Shown here one piece after another: positions 18,698-30,330 of a stretch of DNA of 64,000 nucleotides (its first letter is position 1; the number at the start of each line of letters is the position of its first letter). The DNA lies in NCBI RefSeq assembly GCF_030490285.1, contig NZ_CP129884.1, forward strand, positions 4,402,001 through 4,466,000. The letters are read 5' to 3'. The stretch is from Methylomonas montana. GTDB taxonomy: Bacteria; Pseudomonadota; Gammaproteobacteria; Methylococcales; Methylomonadaceae. Below the pieces are notes generated by a model that saw only the letters and a list, made by a program, of their open reading frames with translations, was not told where the DNA came from and searched no databases. The position numbers and the translations under genes are program-made.

Positions 18698-20518
18698 TTA
18701 TTCGACAAAACCCGACGATACCGGCACACCGGCTTTGAACTCGGCGCAGACCAGTTTGCGAGCGACACGGTTCTCGCCGCTTAGCGACAAACGGCCGGTG
18801 GCGCCGGCGTAAGGCGCGTTCGCCAATTGGCCCAGTTGCCCCATCAAGTTGTAGGCGTCTATACCCAAGGCCACCAGTTTAACCTGACTGTCGCTCAGGC
18901 CTTGCCACGTATGTTGCACGGCTTGTTGGCTGAGCGGGCCGCTATAGGCGTCGGCGAATAGCCAGGGAATATCGCAGAACTGAACCTTACCCAGTTCGGT
19001 ATCCCGCACCGGATTTTGCCGGCCGCTGTAGATGTTGGGCATTGCATACACCCCCAACGCATTGCTTTGCTGGTATTTCAACTGCGGTGCCAGCTCCCGA
19101 GCCAATTCCGGCGTGGCGCTGACGAACAAGGCCAACGCCTGTTTCTGGCCATTGACGCTAACGCTGGCACCGAGCAAGCTTTTCATGATGGCCGCGAAAT
19201 CGTGTTGTTTCGGATCGTAGCTCTCCATGCCGATTACCGCGCCGCCACCCGCCTGCCAGGCAGACATCAGATAATGACGAATTCGCGTGCCCTGGGTGCT
19301 GTCCGGCGTCAGCAGCACGGCGTTTTGGTAGCCGTCGCGTCTGGCTTTCAGCACCAATTGTTCGGCATCGTCGATCGGACTCAAGCCAAATTGATACAGA
19401 TTGGCTTTACTGAGGTTTTCGACATGATTCAAGGCCAACACCGGCACCGTTAATTCGCTGGTTTGCGCCAGGCTTTGGATTTGCTCTTTCACCAGCGGCC
19501 CTATCACCTGTTTGGCACCATCGGCCAGCGCTTGCTGATAGAGGCTGGCGACATCAGCCTTCTCGCTGTCGTAAAACTTCAAAGGCAGTTGCGGCGCGGC
19601 GCTGGCGGCCAGCCGGTGCGCAACCAGTAGACCGTCCTTAATGGCTTTAGCGGCCGTGGCGTAAGGCCCGGAACTGGGCAGTAATACCGCGACAGTCGCT
19701 CCCGGCGTTGGCGTCAGACCTTGTGCGGGCATCTCAGGCACCGGCTGCGGGGCGACTTGCGGTGCGCTCAAATACGCCTGCAAATAATCGGCATTAGCCG
19801 GATGCCCCGGAAAAGTCCGCCGCCATTGCTGAATTTGCCCGGCGGTATCGAAACCGGGTAACTCTCTCTGCTTCAGGATTTTAGCCAGGGCCATCCAGCC
19901 GCTCAGTTCGTCGGCGACAGACGCGGATGAACTGAGTTTTTCCAGCGGCAAGATGCTAAGCGCGTCGAGAATCGCGATGATGTTTTGCTTTTGCTGTTCC
20001 GGCGCGAGCAACAAGCGGCCGAGTTTCAGGCGCGCCCTGACGCTGGGCACCACATCGCCCAGCAGCGCGTGGACGAAGGCCAGCGACTGGTAATAATTGA
20101 TCTGATCGGCATCGACCAACACGGCAGGACGGGCACCTTCCAGTTTTTTCAGGGCCTGTTCGGCATCGCCGATACTCAAAGCAATTTGCGCTTCGATTAA
20201 TTTGAATTTACTGAATTGTTCCGGCGGCAATTCGGTGGGGTTGATTTTGTCCAGCGCTCTTTGCGCGGCTTGGCTGTCGCCGGATTGAATCCGAGTGTCG
20301 GCGTCCAGCAAATGCAGACTGTTTTGATTATCCGGCATCCGGTAGCTGCGCGCCGGTTCGACGGGTTTGGGCTTGCGGACGGCGGCCTGCGGCCGTACTT
20401 CCAGCTGTGCCTTGTTTTTGGTGGGTTCGTTACTGCAAGCGGCTAACAACAGCAAGCCGAAAAACCAGCAGCTTAAAACACGACGCGGCATAATGGCGGC
20501 TAATTTGCGATCAGACAT
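18698..20518 (-). CDS. lpoA: LpoA/LppC family outer-membrane lipoprotein
   Basis: A 606-residue lipoprotein: signal with lipobox LLAAC about 28 residues in, an N-terminal TPR-like helical domain (about 60-280) and a C-terminal periplasmic-binding-protein fold (about 290-600). In E. coli LpoA activates penicillin-binding protein PBP1A from the outer membrane. The start is uncertain between 20518 and an internal Met at 20491; the longer frame to 20572 runs into rsmI on the other strand. The divergent rsmI start is only about 20 bp away, so promoters of both must overlap coding sequence. Confidence 0.88.
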   Translation of the reverse strand: MSDRKLAAIMPRRVLSCWFFGLLLLAACSNEPTKNKAQLEVRPQAAVRKPKPVEPARSYRMPDNQNSLHLLDADTRIQSGDSQAAQRALDKINPTELPPEQFSKFKLIEAQIALSIGDAEQALKKLEGARPAVLVDADQINYYQSLAFVHALLGDVVPSVRARLKLGRLLLAPEQQKQNIIAILDALSILPLEKLSSSASVADELSGWMALAKILKQRELPGFDTAGQIQQWRRTFPGHPANADYLQAYLSAPQVAPQPVPEMPAQGLTPTPGATVAVLLPSSGPYATAAKAIKDGLLVAHRLAASAAPQLPLKFYDSEKADVASLYQQALADGAKQVIGPLVKEQIQSLAQTSELTVPVLALNHVENLSKANLYQFGLSPIDDAEQLVLKARRDGYQNAVLLTPDSTQGTRIRHYLMSAWQAGGGAVIGMESYDPKQHDFAAIMKSLLGASVSVNGQKQALALFVSATPELARELAPQLKYQQSNALGVYAMPNIYSGRQNPVRDTELGKVQFCDIPWLFADAYSGPLSQQAVQHTWQGLSDSQVKLVALGIDAYNLMGQLGQLANAPYAGATGRLSLSGENRVARKLVCAEFKAGVPVSSGFVE

Positions 20519-20538
20519 AGATAGGGCCTGAGAAATAG

Positions 20539-21390
20539 ATGTACGGAAAATTATACGTGGTTGCCACCCCAATAGGTAATCTGGCCGATTTCAGCTTCCG
20601 GGCGGTCGAAATATTGAAGCAGGTGGACTTAATCGCGGCCGAAGATACCCGCCATGTCAGAATGCTGTTGCAACATTACGGCATCAATAAACCTCTGCAA
20701 TCCTTGCATCAGCACAACGAAGACCATGCCTCGCAAGGCCTGGTAGACAAAATCCGCGACGGCCAGTCGCTGGCACTGGTATCCGACGCTGGCACGCCGA
20801 TGATTAGCGATCCCGGCCTGCCGCTGGTGAAACTGGCCAGACAGCACGGCATCGAAGTTAGCCCCATCCCAGGCGCTTGCGCGTTGATCGCCGCCTTATC
20901 GGTGGCCGGGCTGCCGACCAGCCGTTTCAGTTTCGAAGGTTTTCTACCGCGCACCGGCTCGGCTCGGCGCAGTTTTTTCGAACACAAGCTGGCTGACAGT
21001 TCGACTTGGGCGTTTTACGAATCCAGCCATCGCATCCAGGCCGCCTTGGAAGACATGCTGACGGTATTTCCGGCCGAGCATCAAATTGTCGTCGCCCGGG
21101 AAATCACCAAATTGCACGAAACCATCGTCAACGACCAATTAGCTAAGGTCTTGGAGAAAGTTCAGACCGACGAGAACATGCGCAAGGGCGAATTCGTCGT
21201 CATCGTCGCCGGCCGGGAGATCGACACAAAGGAAGACGATCTGAGCGAGGAGCAACAACGCATTTTGAGTTTGCTGTTAAAGGAATGTTCGATCAAAACC
21301 GCCGTGGCCTTGGCGGTGGAGATTACCGGCCAACGCAAGAAGCTGTTGTATCAGGCAGCGCTGGCGATGCAGGACGCGGGCCGAGCCTAA
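20539..21390 (+). CDS. rsmI: 16S rRNA 2'-O-ribose C1402 methyltransferase RsmI
   Basis: A 283-residue tetrapyrrole-methylase-fold enzyme that uses SAM to methylate the ribose of C1402 in the decoding centre. It shows the N-terminal LYVVATPIGNLADFSFRA, the EDTR of LIAAEDTRH, and SDAGTPMISDPG, all diagnostic for RsmI. It diverges from lpoA, as in E. coli, and its end overlaps the convergent glutaredoxin-like gene by 4 nt. Confidence 0.95.
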   Translation: MYGKLYVVATPIGNLADFSFRAVEILKQVDLIAAEDTRHVRMLLQHYGINKPLQSLHQHNEDHASQGLVDKIRDGQSLALVSDAGTPMISDPGLPLVKLARQHGIEVSPIPGACALIAALSVAGLPTSRFSFEGFLPRTGSARRSFFEHKLADSSTWAFYESSHRIQAALEDMLTVFPAEHQIVVAREITKLHETIVNDQLAKVLEKVQTDENMRKGEFVVIVAGREIDTKEDDLSEEQQRILSLLLKECSIKTAVALAVEITGQRKKLLYQAALAMQDAGRA

Positions 21391-21620
21391 CCGGTTTGCC
21401 GGACAAAATCAGTCAATTGTATCCGATCGAACGGCCAATTGAGCTGCTGCCCGCTAGCCTGATGCAGCAGCACGGGAATCAGCAAGCCGTATTGTTGTTG
21501 GCATTGCTCATCGTCGATGATGTCTTTGCTGTCGAAACCAATTCCAGCCGCAGTCAGCAAAGCCTCGGCTTCCTCGCATAAATGGCAACCGGCGGTGCCG
21601 AACAGGATGAAATCGACCAT
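21387..21620 (-). CDS. Glutaredoxin-like (DUF836) protein
   Basis: A 77-residue thioredoxin-fold protein with CHLC at Cys12-Cys15 and the cis-proline segment IPVLL. DUF836/YbbN-like glutaredoxins of this size are common in proteobacteria, with unclear partners. Its start overlaps the preceding YqhA-type gene by one base (TGATG), so the two are translationally coupled downstream of metH. Confidence 0.82.
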   Translation of the reverse strand: MVDFILFGTAGCHLCEEAEALLTAAGIGFDSKDIIDDEQCQQQYGLLIPVLLHQASGQQLNWPFDRIQLTDFVRQTG

Positions 21621-22120
21621 CAGTGTTTGGAAATTTTATCCAGATAGCCCATGAAAAATGCGGATACCACCAAGGTTAGATGGATGATCACATACCATTG
21701 CAATTTGTCGGTTTCGGCAGCATGCAGATTCATGAATATTTTTAGTAGATGAATCGAGGAAATGGCGACGATCGATGAAGTGACCTTGGTTTTCAGCGAA
21801 CCGTAATCGTGGGTGCCCAGCCATTCCAATTTTTCGGTATCCGATTCGATGTCCATTCGGGACACGAAATTTTCATAGCCGCTGAACATCACGATCACAG
21901 TCAGGCTGCCGACCAAGGCCAGATCGATGAAGGTCAATAGCTTAAGGATGATGTCGGTATCAGGCAGCTCGAGGATATGCGGCACAAAATGATAAAGCTC
22001 TTGAAAGAACTTGACCGCCAACACCATCAAAATCACGGTCATACCCAGATAAATCGGCGCCATGATCCAGCGACTGGCGTACATGGTACGTTCCAGCAGA
22101 TATTCGACGCGTTTTTGCAT
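21620..22120 (-). CDS. YqhA/UPF0114 family membrane protein
   Basis: A 166-residue inner-membrane protein with about four TM helices and the family's N-terminal [17 protein letters not shown] segment and [10 protein letters not shown] motif. The TIGR00645/UPF0114 family is widespread and of unknown function. It begins 7 nt after metH and overlaps the glutaredoxin-like gene, so all three are probably one transcript. Confidence 0.85.
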   Translation of the reverse strand: MQKRVEYLLERTMYASRWIMAPIYLGMTVILMVLAVKFFQELYHFVPHILELPDTDIILKLLTFIDLALVGSLTVIVMFSGYENFVSRMDIESDTEKLEWLGTHDYGSLKTKVTSSIVAISSIHLLKIFMNLHAAETDKLQWYVIIHLTLVVSAFFMGYLDKISKH

Positions 22121-22127
22121 GTTGATC

Positions 22128-25802
<3,675 letters not shown>

Positions 25803-25877
25803 GCTGCCTGATAGTCGAAAGGGTGAATTTACGGCTAGCTAGGCCGCATTATTATCAAACCAAATTTTGAGGAAAAC

Positions 25878-26069
25878 ATGTCTAAACCCAGTCTGTTGCA
25901 TGTGGTAAAAAGCGTCTTTGCCGCCGCGATTGGCGTGCAAAGCAATAAAAACCGGGAAGAGGATTTCAAGCATGGCTCGTTGCCTGCCTATATTGCCGTG
26001 GGATTGGTTGCGGTCGCGTTATTTATATTTACGATAGTCAGTATCGTATCGGCTGTTACCGGGGGTTGA
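25878..26069 (+). CDS. DUF2970 small membrane protein
   Basis: A 63-residue protein: a basic N-terminal amphipathic part (LLHVVKSVFAAAIGVQSNKNREEDF) and one TM helix at about 37-59. This is the DUF2970 pattern common in beta- and gammaproteobacteria; the function is unknown. GAGGAAAAC upstream supports the start. It diverges from metH and ends at a terminator shared with the convergent 139-residue membrane protein. Confidence 0.8.
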   Translation: MSKPSLLHVVKSVFAAAIGVQSNKNREEDFKHGSLPAYIAVGLVAVALFIFTIVSIVSAVTGG

Positions 26070-26090
26070 GCAAAACGCCTCGGCAAGACC

Positions 26091-26118
26091 TAAAGCCCAA
26101 ACATTGGCTTGGGCTTTA
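26091..26118. terminator. Bidirectional terminator
   Basis: A perfect 10-bp stem, TAAAGCCCAA (26091-26100) with TTGGGCTTTA (26109-26118), between two convergent small genes. A/T-rich ends on both sides allow termination in both directions. Confidence 0.75.
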
Positions 26119-26132
26119 GATTTGCCGAACGT

Positions 26133-26552
26133 TTAGTTGCTGGAAGTTTTGAAGCTGTTAACAATGCTGGAGAACATCTCTTTAATGCCGCTGAACAGAT
26201 TGGCCGGTGTCAGCGCTTCTTTCAGAATGAACTGGGTCCGAATCAACGCAACAGCGAAGACGCCCGCGAAAGGCGGCAACAATTCGAAGAAAACCGGCAT
26301 AAACCAGCCGCCCGCGCCTTCCTGAGTTTTTCTGTCGCCGACACTGGTCAGGTCGCGATCATACTCGCCGCCAACGTCTTTGCCGTCTATACCATCAATA
26401 ATCATGATGTTGATGTTGTAGAACAGTACCTGAATCACCAGAAATACTATCGCGCAGCCCGCAACCCACAACAAAACATTACCTTTCTTGGCTTTGATCA
26501 GGGTTTGATAAACCCAGATTGCCGTCAAAATCATTACTACGCCACCGATCAT
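26133..26552 (-). CDS. Hypothetical three-TM membrane protein
   Basis: A 139-residue protein with hydrophobic segments at about 2-18, 26-45 and 89-106, and a hydrophilic stretch at about 52-84 rich in Asp and Gly. No family is recognised. It is monocistronic and ends at the shared terminator. The 220 bp between it and the 42-residue TM protein gene must contain both divergent promoters, so the two small membrane-protein genes may be co-regulated. Confidence 0.65.
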   Translation of the reverse strand: MIGGVVMILTAIWVYQTLIKAKKGNVLLWVAGCAIVFLVIQVLFYNINIMIIDGIDGKDVGGEYDRDLTSVGDRKTQEGAGGWFMPVFFELLPPFAGVFAVALIRTQFILKEALTPANLFSGIKEMFSSIVNSFKTSSN

Positions 26553-26680
26553 ATCTATTCCCCTTGTAGCTGTTTAACTATTTTTTATTGTTCTAAAAAT
26601 TCAGGTTGAAATGGCATACTACTCACATTCCACCAAGATGGCAATTGCGGTGCGATGTTTATCGTTTAGCCATGAATTGC

Positions 26681-26708
26681 TTGACTTTGAAGGTGGCTAA
26701 AGTAACAT
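26681..26708 (+). promoter_or_regulatory. Candidate sigma-70 promoter of the 42-residue protein gene
   Basis: TTGACT (26681-26686) and TAACAT (26703-26708) with a 16-bp spacer, about 65 bp before the start codon. The -35 is near consensus and the -10 matches at four of six positions. Prediction by eye. Confidence 0.4.
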
Positions 26709-26772
26709 ATGAACTTCGACCGCCAACGAAATGGCACATTTTATAACAACTAACTAAAGGTAGGAGGCACCC

Positions 26773-26901
26773 ATGGGAGCAATCTTAGATTTAACAGAAA
26801 TGTTGAAAGAACCGTCGGGCATGATTGGAGCGGTAGTAATCATCGCTGCAGGTTACTTCTTCGTAAAATGGGTTTTTGCTGAGCCTAAAGACGAAGAATA
26901 A
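26773..26901 (+). CDS. 42-residue single-TM protein
   Basis: A short gene with an excellent TAGGAGG ribosome binding site 7 nt before the ATG and a strong terminator after it, both signs of real, probably high expression. The protein has an acidic N-terminal amphipathic segment (LDLTEMLKEPSG), one TM helix at about 17-35 and a charged tail AEPKDEE. No family is recognised. It is monocistronic. A small subunit or regulator of a membrane complex is one possibility, but nothing in the context says which. Confidence 0.75.
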   Translation: MGAILDLTEMLKEPSGMIGAVVIIAAGYFFVKWVFAEPKDEE

Positions 26902-26932
26902 GCTATACCCCCCGCTTACAAAGCTTTTCTGG

Positions 26933-26972
26933 AAAAAGCGGCTACGGATAGATCCCGTAGCCGCTTTTTTTT
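26933..26972 (+). terminator. Strong Rho-independent terminator
   Basis: A 15-bp perfect stem (26933-26947 with 26955-26969, 7-nt loop), beginning in an A-run and ending in nine T. It closes the 42-residue protein gene. Confidence 0.92.
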
Positions 26973-27035
26973 TGCCTAAAGCGGGCCTAACTGAAATACC
27001 TTATAATCCGTGACCTTTTGGCCTGCTGACGCGAT

Positions 27036-28943
27036 ATGTACAAACTGTTAGTTCTGAAAATCAATTCGCTTTATTCGAAAAAAGTCCCGGCGACCGGCGT
27101 AGGCTTGTTCAGGTTACTGTTCGGACTGGTAACGCTACAGGAAGTGTTCTTCCTGATTTATTTCAATCACCTGATTTTCGACCCGATTCCTTTTCTGGAT
27201 GTCGAATTTCCGATGATCCCGTTTTTTCTGTGCTTGTGGGCAGTGGTGGCATTTTGTTTGGCCATCGGTTATCGCTGTCAGGCCGCCAGTATTGCGAATT
27301 ATCTGTTTTGGCTGGTGTTCGTCAATTTCACGCCGATGCAGCGCGATTTCGACGGCGGCTTTGATTTGTTCATGATTGGCGCCAACTTCTTCCTGATTTT
27401 CATGCCGATCGATAAAGCATTTTCGGTCGACAATCTCAGAAGAAAACTGCTCAGCCCCTTCGTGCATTATTCCCAGTACCAAGCTGCCGAAGTGTCGGCG
27501 CTGGTTTATCACTTGCCGGTGATTATTTGTCTGGGTTTTCTGTATTTCGACTCGGCGATACACAAGATGTTTGCCGAGCATTGGCGCAACGGTCTGGGAG
27601 CTTGGCTGCCGTCATCGATTCCGTATTACATTTCTGCAATCGATATGTCGTGGCTGTTGAACATCGAGATTTTGCAGAAATTCATCGGCTACACCATCAT
27701 CGTTTTTCAATTCAGCTTTTTATTTTTTTACTATCGCCGCCACTTTAGGTGGTTGTTTTTTCTGATCGGTATTTCGCTACATATTGGCATCACGTTGTCC
27801 TTCAACATTTATCCTTTTGGGATGGGCATGCTGATTTTCTATACCTTGGTGATACCGTTTGCTTGGTATAAGCGGATTGGTCGCTTCCTCAAGGCAAAGC
27901 AGCCGGTATTGAGGGTATTTTACGACCAACAATGTCCGTTGTGTAACCGCACCGTGTTGACGCTGAATCATTTCGACATATTGCGTCGCGTCGATTTTAA
28001 GCCGGCGCAAGTCTTTGCGATAGATTATCCGGCCTTAGCCGAGCTGGGTGAAAAGCAATTACTGACCGATCTCTATGCGCTGGACGATGACGGTCGCGTC
28101 TACGCGGGTATCGATACCTATGCGCAAATTCTAATCGCGATGCGCTATACCGCAATAATTGGTTGGCTGATGAAAATGCCGCTGATTTATTCATGGGTTT
28201 GCAGGCGCTACCGGACCATCGCCGATTCTCGCTCCAGATTGGTCTGCGATACCAGCTGTTTACCTGCGTCCAGCGAAAGCCTGTCGCCAAGTCTGTACGA
28301 ACGAATTTTCGAAGCGGAGCATGCTTTGCCAGCCCGCAGCCATGTCCATAAAATCAGTAAAGTGTTGTTGGTGCTGATCTTGTTTCAATTCAACAGCAGT
28401 TTCCATTATGGCTTGCTATATCGACTGCATGTCGACACACGCCAGTCGCCAATAACCAGCATGCTGGCGGATATGAGCAATGCCTTGCTGATGATGTCGC
28501 ATACCTTTTTGGGCATCACGCCGCATGCCCTGTACCTGCACGATCATTTCGAGGGATACGACCATTTGCTGGCGATTACCTATTTGGATGCCAACGGCGA
28601 AGAACATTGGCTACCGTTCGTCGACCGTCAAGGCCGGCTGTTGGCGCCTAATTGGGGACGAGTGCATTCGATGTGGGCCAACATTGCGGTGACGCCGAAT
28701 ATCGATGAGATCCGGTTGAAAAAATTCATCATGAAGGTGACGGCGTTCTGGGGAAAAAAGACCGGTCTGACCCTGGAAGACACCCAGTTTATCGTCAAAA
28801 TGAAAAAAATCAGGGCGCCGCTCGTATGGGAAAAGGATCTACGAAACAGCAACTTGTCTGGAGAATGGCAGGCGATAGGCAGCGCGCAATGGGTCGGCAA
28901 GGAAGTGAAGATTAATCTACCGAAAGACATCGATGTTTTGTGA
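27036..28943 (+). CDS. HTTM membrane protein fused to DCC1-type thiol-disulfide domain
   Basis: A 635-residue protein. Residues about 20-285 form a multi-TM HTTM domain, the bacterial relative of vitamin K-dependent gamma-carboxylase. Residues about 291-400 form a DCC1/DUF393 thiol-disulfide oxidoreductase-like domain with CPLC at Cys300-Cys303 (VFYDQQCPLC). A further hydrophobic helix and a soluble C-terminal part (about 435-635) follow. HTTM and DCC1 domains are often neighbours or fused; substrates are unknown. It is monocistronic, with a weak ribosome binding site. The domain order is seen directly, the redox role is from the family only. Confidence 0.8.
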   Translation: MYKLLVLKINSLYSKKVPATGVGLFRLLFGLVTLQEVFFLIYFNHLIFDPIPFLDVEFPMIPFFLCLWAVVAFCLAIGYRCQAASIANYLFWLVFVNFTPMQRDFDGGFDLFMIGANFFLIFMPIDKAFSVDNLRRKLLSPFVHYSQYQAAEVSALVYHLPVIICLGFLYFDSAIHKMFAEHWRNGLGAWLPSSIPYYISAIDMSWLLNIEILQKFIGYTIIVFQFSFLFFYYRRHFRWLFFLIGISLHIGITLSFNIYPFGMGMLIFYTLVIPFAWYKRIGRFLKAKQPVLRVFYDQQCPLCNRTVLTLNHFDILRRVDFKPAQVFAIDYPALAELGEKQLLTDLYALDDDGRVYAGIDTYAQILIAMRYTAIIGWLMKMPLIYSWVCRRYRTIADSRSRLVCDTSCLPASSESLSPSLYERIFEAEHALPARSHVHKISKVLLVLILFQFNSSFHYGLLYRLHVDTRQSPITSMLADMSNALLMMSHTFLGITPHALYLHDHFEGYDHLLAITYLDANGEEHWLPFVDRQGRLLAPNWGRVHSMWANIAVTPNIDEIRLKKFIMKVTAFWGKKTGLTLEDTQFIVKMKKIRAPLVWEKDLRNSNLSGEWQAIGSAQWVGKEVKINLPKDIDVL

Positions 28944-28955
28944 GTAAATAGGGTA

Positions 28956-28984
28956 TTGCATGAGCCGAATTGTCATGCTATAAA
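28956..28984 (+). promoter_or_regulatory. Candidate sigma-70 promoter of first small lipoprotein
   Basis: TTGCAT (28956-28961), 17-bp spacer, TATAAA (28979-28984), about 60 bp before the first lipoprotein start. Spacing is ideal and both hexamers are close to consensus. Confidence 0.5.
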
Positions 28985-29044
28985 TTTTACGTGCTTGAAT
29001 TTGAGTACACACAAAAATAAAAAACCTTTAATTCGGAGGATGTT

Positions 29045-29182
29045 ATGAAAAAAGTATTTTCTGTCTTGGCTATGGTAATGATGATTCTGAGCTTGAGCGG
29101 TTGCATGGACGATCCAGACCAAGGCAACCCTAAACCAAAAGGCTATGGTTCTCCTGCCCAACAAGGTTCAGGGGTTAACTAA
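29045..29182 (+). CDS. Small lipoprotein, tandem copy 1 (45 residues)
   Basis: A 45-residue protein with a basic start, a hydrophobic stretch and lipobox LSGC (Cys20), followed by Met-Asp-Asp-Pro-Asp. The mature peptide would be about 26 residues, rich in Gly, Pro and Gln. Asp at +3 (not +2) after the Cys does not give an inner-membrane retention signal of the E. coli type. GGAGG lies 7 nt before the ATG. It has its own promoter candidate and terminator. The leader and first half nearly match the second copy 330 bp downstream. No function is known. Confidence 0.78.
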   Translation: MKKVFSVLAMVMMILSLSGCMDDPDQGNPKPKGYGSPAQQGSGVN

Positions 29183-29215
29183 TCCTAGCGTTGGCAGGAC
29201 TTTTACATTCCTGAG

Positions 29216-29239
29216 TAAGGCCCACGCGAGTGGGCCTTA
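29216..29239 (+). terminator. Terminator of lipoprotein copy 1
   Basis: Perfect 10-bp stem TAAGGCCCAC/GTGGGCCTTA with a GCGA loop. The T-run is short. Its core GGCCCAC/GTGGGCC is the same as in the terminator of copy 2. Confidence 0.8.
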
Positions 29240-29375
29240 TGCGTTAAAACCCCTCCTCCAAACAGATTTCGTTTGCGCTACATGGCTTTGCCATGTTTAA
29301 ATCCCGCCGTGCTTAATTTTCTGTTTAGATTCAGTACACGAAAAAATATAAAAAAACTTTTATTTGGAGGATGTT

Positions 29376-29495
29376 ATGAAAAAAGTATTATCTCTTTTAG
29401 CGATGACCCTGATGATTGTTGGTTTGAGCGGTTGCATGGACGATCCAGATGCATCAAAACAAAAAGTTTCTAGCTCTACTTCTGTAGCTCTTTAA
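29376..29495 (+). CDS. Small lipoprotein, tandem copy 2 (39 residues)
   Basis: A 39-residue paralogue of the preceding gene: the same MKKV start, lipobox LSGC (Cys20) and CMDDPD after it. The tail is different and Ser/Lys-rich. The 5' leader shares the stretch from GTACAC through the A-rich run to GGAGGATGTT with copy 1, so the duplication included the untranslated region. An out-of-frame ATG at 29371 overlaps the ribosome binding site and leads to an immediate stop, so 29376 is the start. Confidence 0.76.
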   Translation: MKKVLSLLAMTLMIVGLSGCMDDPDASKQKVSSSTSVAL

Positions 29496-29507
29496 GCTTG
29501 AAGCTTT

Positions 29508-29538
29508 AAAAAAAGGCCCACGAAAGTGGGCCTTTTTT
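29508..29538 (+). terminator. Terminator of lipoprotein copy 2
   Basis: AAAAGGCCCAC (29511-29521), GAAA tetraloop, GTGGGCCTTTT (29526-29536), then more T. A strong intrinsic terminator. It also lies at the end of the convergent plsC gene. Confidence 0.92.
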
Positions 29539-29565
29539 ATGTCCGCTGATTAAGTATCGCTCAAG

Positions 29566-30330
29566 CTACCTTTCAGCGCGCTCCGCCTCAATCTCGGCCA
29601 TAGCTTGCGCAATCCAGATCTCGGCCTCGGCATTAATATCCTTCGACTTTTTATCGATGCTGCTAATCGGCGGCCCGATCTTCACCCTAATCACGCCCGG
29701 ATATTTCAAAAAACTGTTGCGCGGCCAAAATTCGCCGGCATTATGCGCTAACGGAATCACCGGGAAACCCGATTTTTGCGCCAACATCGCGCCACCCGCA
29801 TTAAACTTTTTATGAGCGCCAGGCGCGACTCGGGTTCCTTCCGGAAACACCACCACAAACAAGCCTTCCTGCAAACGCTCGGTACCTTGATCGATCAGCA
29901 TTTTTAGCGCTTCTTTTTGATTTTGCCGATCGATGGCAATCGGCTTTAAGGTAGCCAATGCCCAACCGCCGAACGGGATTTGCAGCAGCGATTTTTTCAA
30001 CACAGCGGTTTGCGGCGAAATAAACTGCCGCAATGCCACCGTTTCCCAAGCCGATTGATGTTTGCTGAGAATAATGGCTGCCTGGTCGCGTGGAATATTT
30101 TCCAGTCCTTCCACTTTATAGCTCAAACGGCAACACAGCTTCAGCATGAACAACAGGCAATCGATCCAGATATCGGCAATTTTGTAGCGTGTTTTAAACG
30201 GTAGAAAAGTACCACCCAAAATGGCCACGCCGACGATCAGCGTCGAGAATACAATGTAAATAAATAACAGTGTCGAGCCCAGGTAAACCCTGAAATCAGC
30301 TTTTCGAGACGATGTGCGTGGCTGCTTCAT
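29566..30330 (-). CDS. plsC: 1-acyl-sn-glycerol-3-phosphate acyltransferase
   Basis: Inner-membrane enzyme that acylates lysophosphatidic acid to phosphatidic acid. It has 254 residues, an N-terminal TM segment (about 17-42) and acyltransferase motifs: HQSAWE as the catalytic box, with Glu where the textbook HX4D has Asp, and FPEGTR. The Glu variant is common in this branch of the family. The gene overlaps the end of gmhB by 35 nt and closes the glyQ-glyS-gmhB-plsC operon. Confidence 0.9.
   Translation of the reverse strand: MKQPRTSSRKADFRVYLGSTLLFIYIVFSTLIVGVAILGGTFLPFKTRYKIADIWIDCLLFMLKLCCRLSYKVEGLENIPRDQAAIILSKHQSAWETVALRQFISPQTAVLKKSLLQIPFGGWALATLKPIAIDRQNQKEALKMLIDQGTERLQEGLFVVVFPEGTRVAPGAHKKFNAGGAMLAQKSGFPVIPLAHNAGEFWPRNSFLKYPGVIRVKIGPPISSIDKKSKDINAEAEIWIAQAMAEIEAERAER

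Noticed and set aside
25803-25877. Cobalamin or SAM riboswitch before metH
   Set aside because: Only 75 bp separate metH from the divergent gene, and I see no B12-box or conserved riboswitch core.
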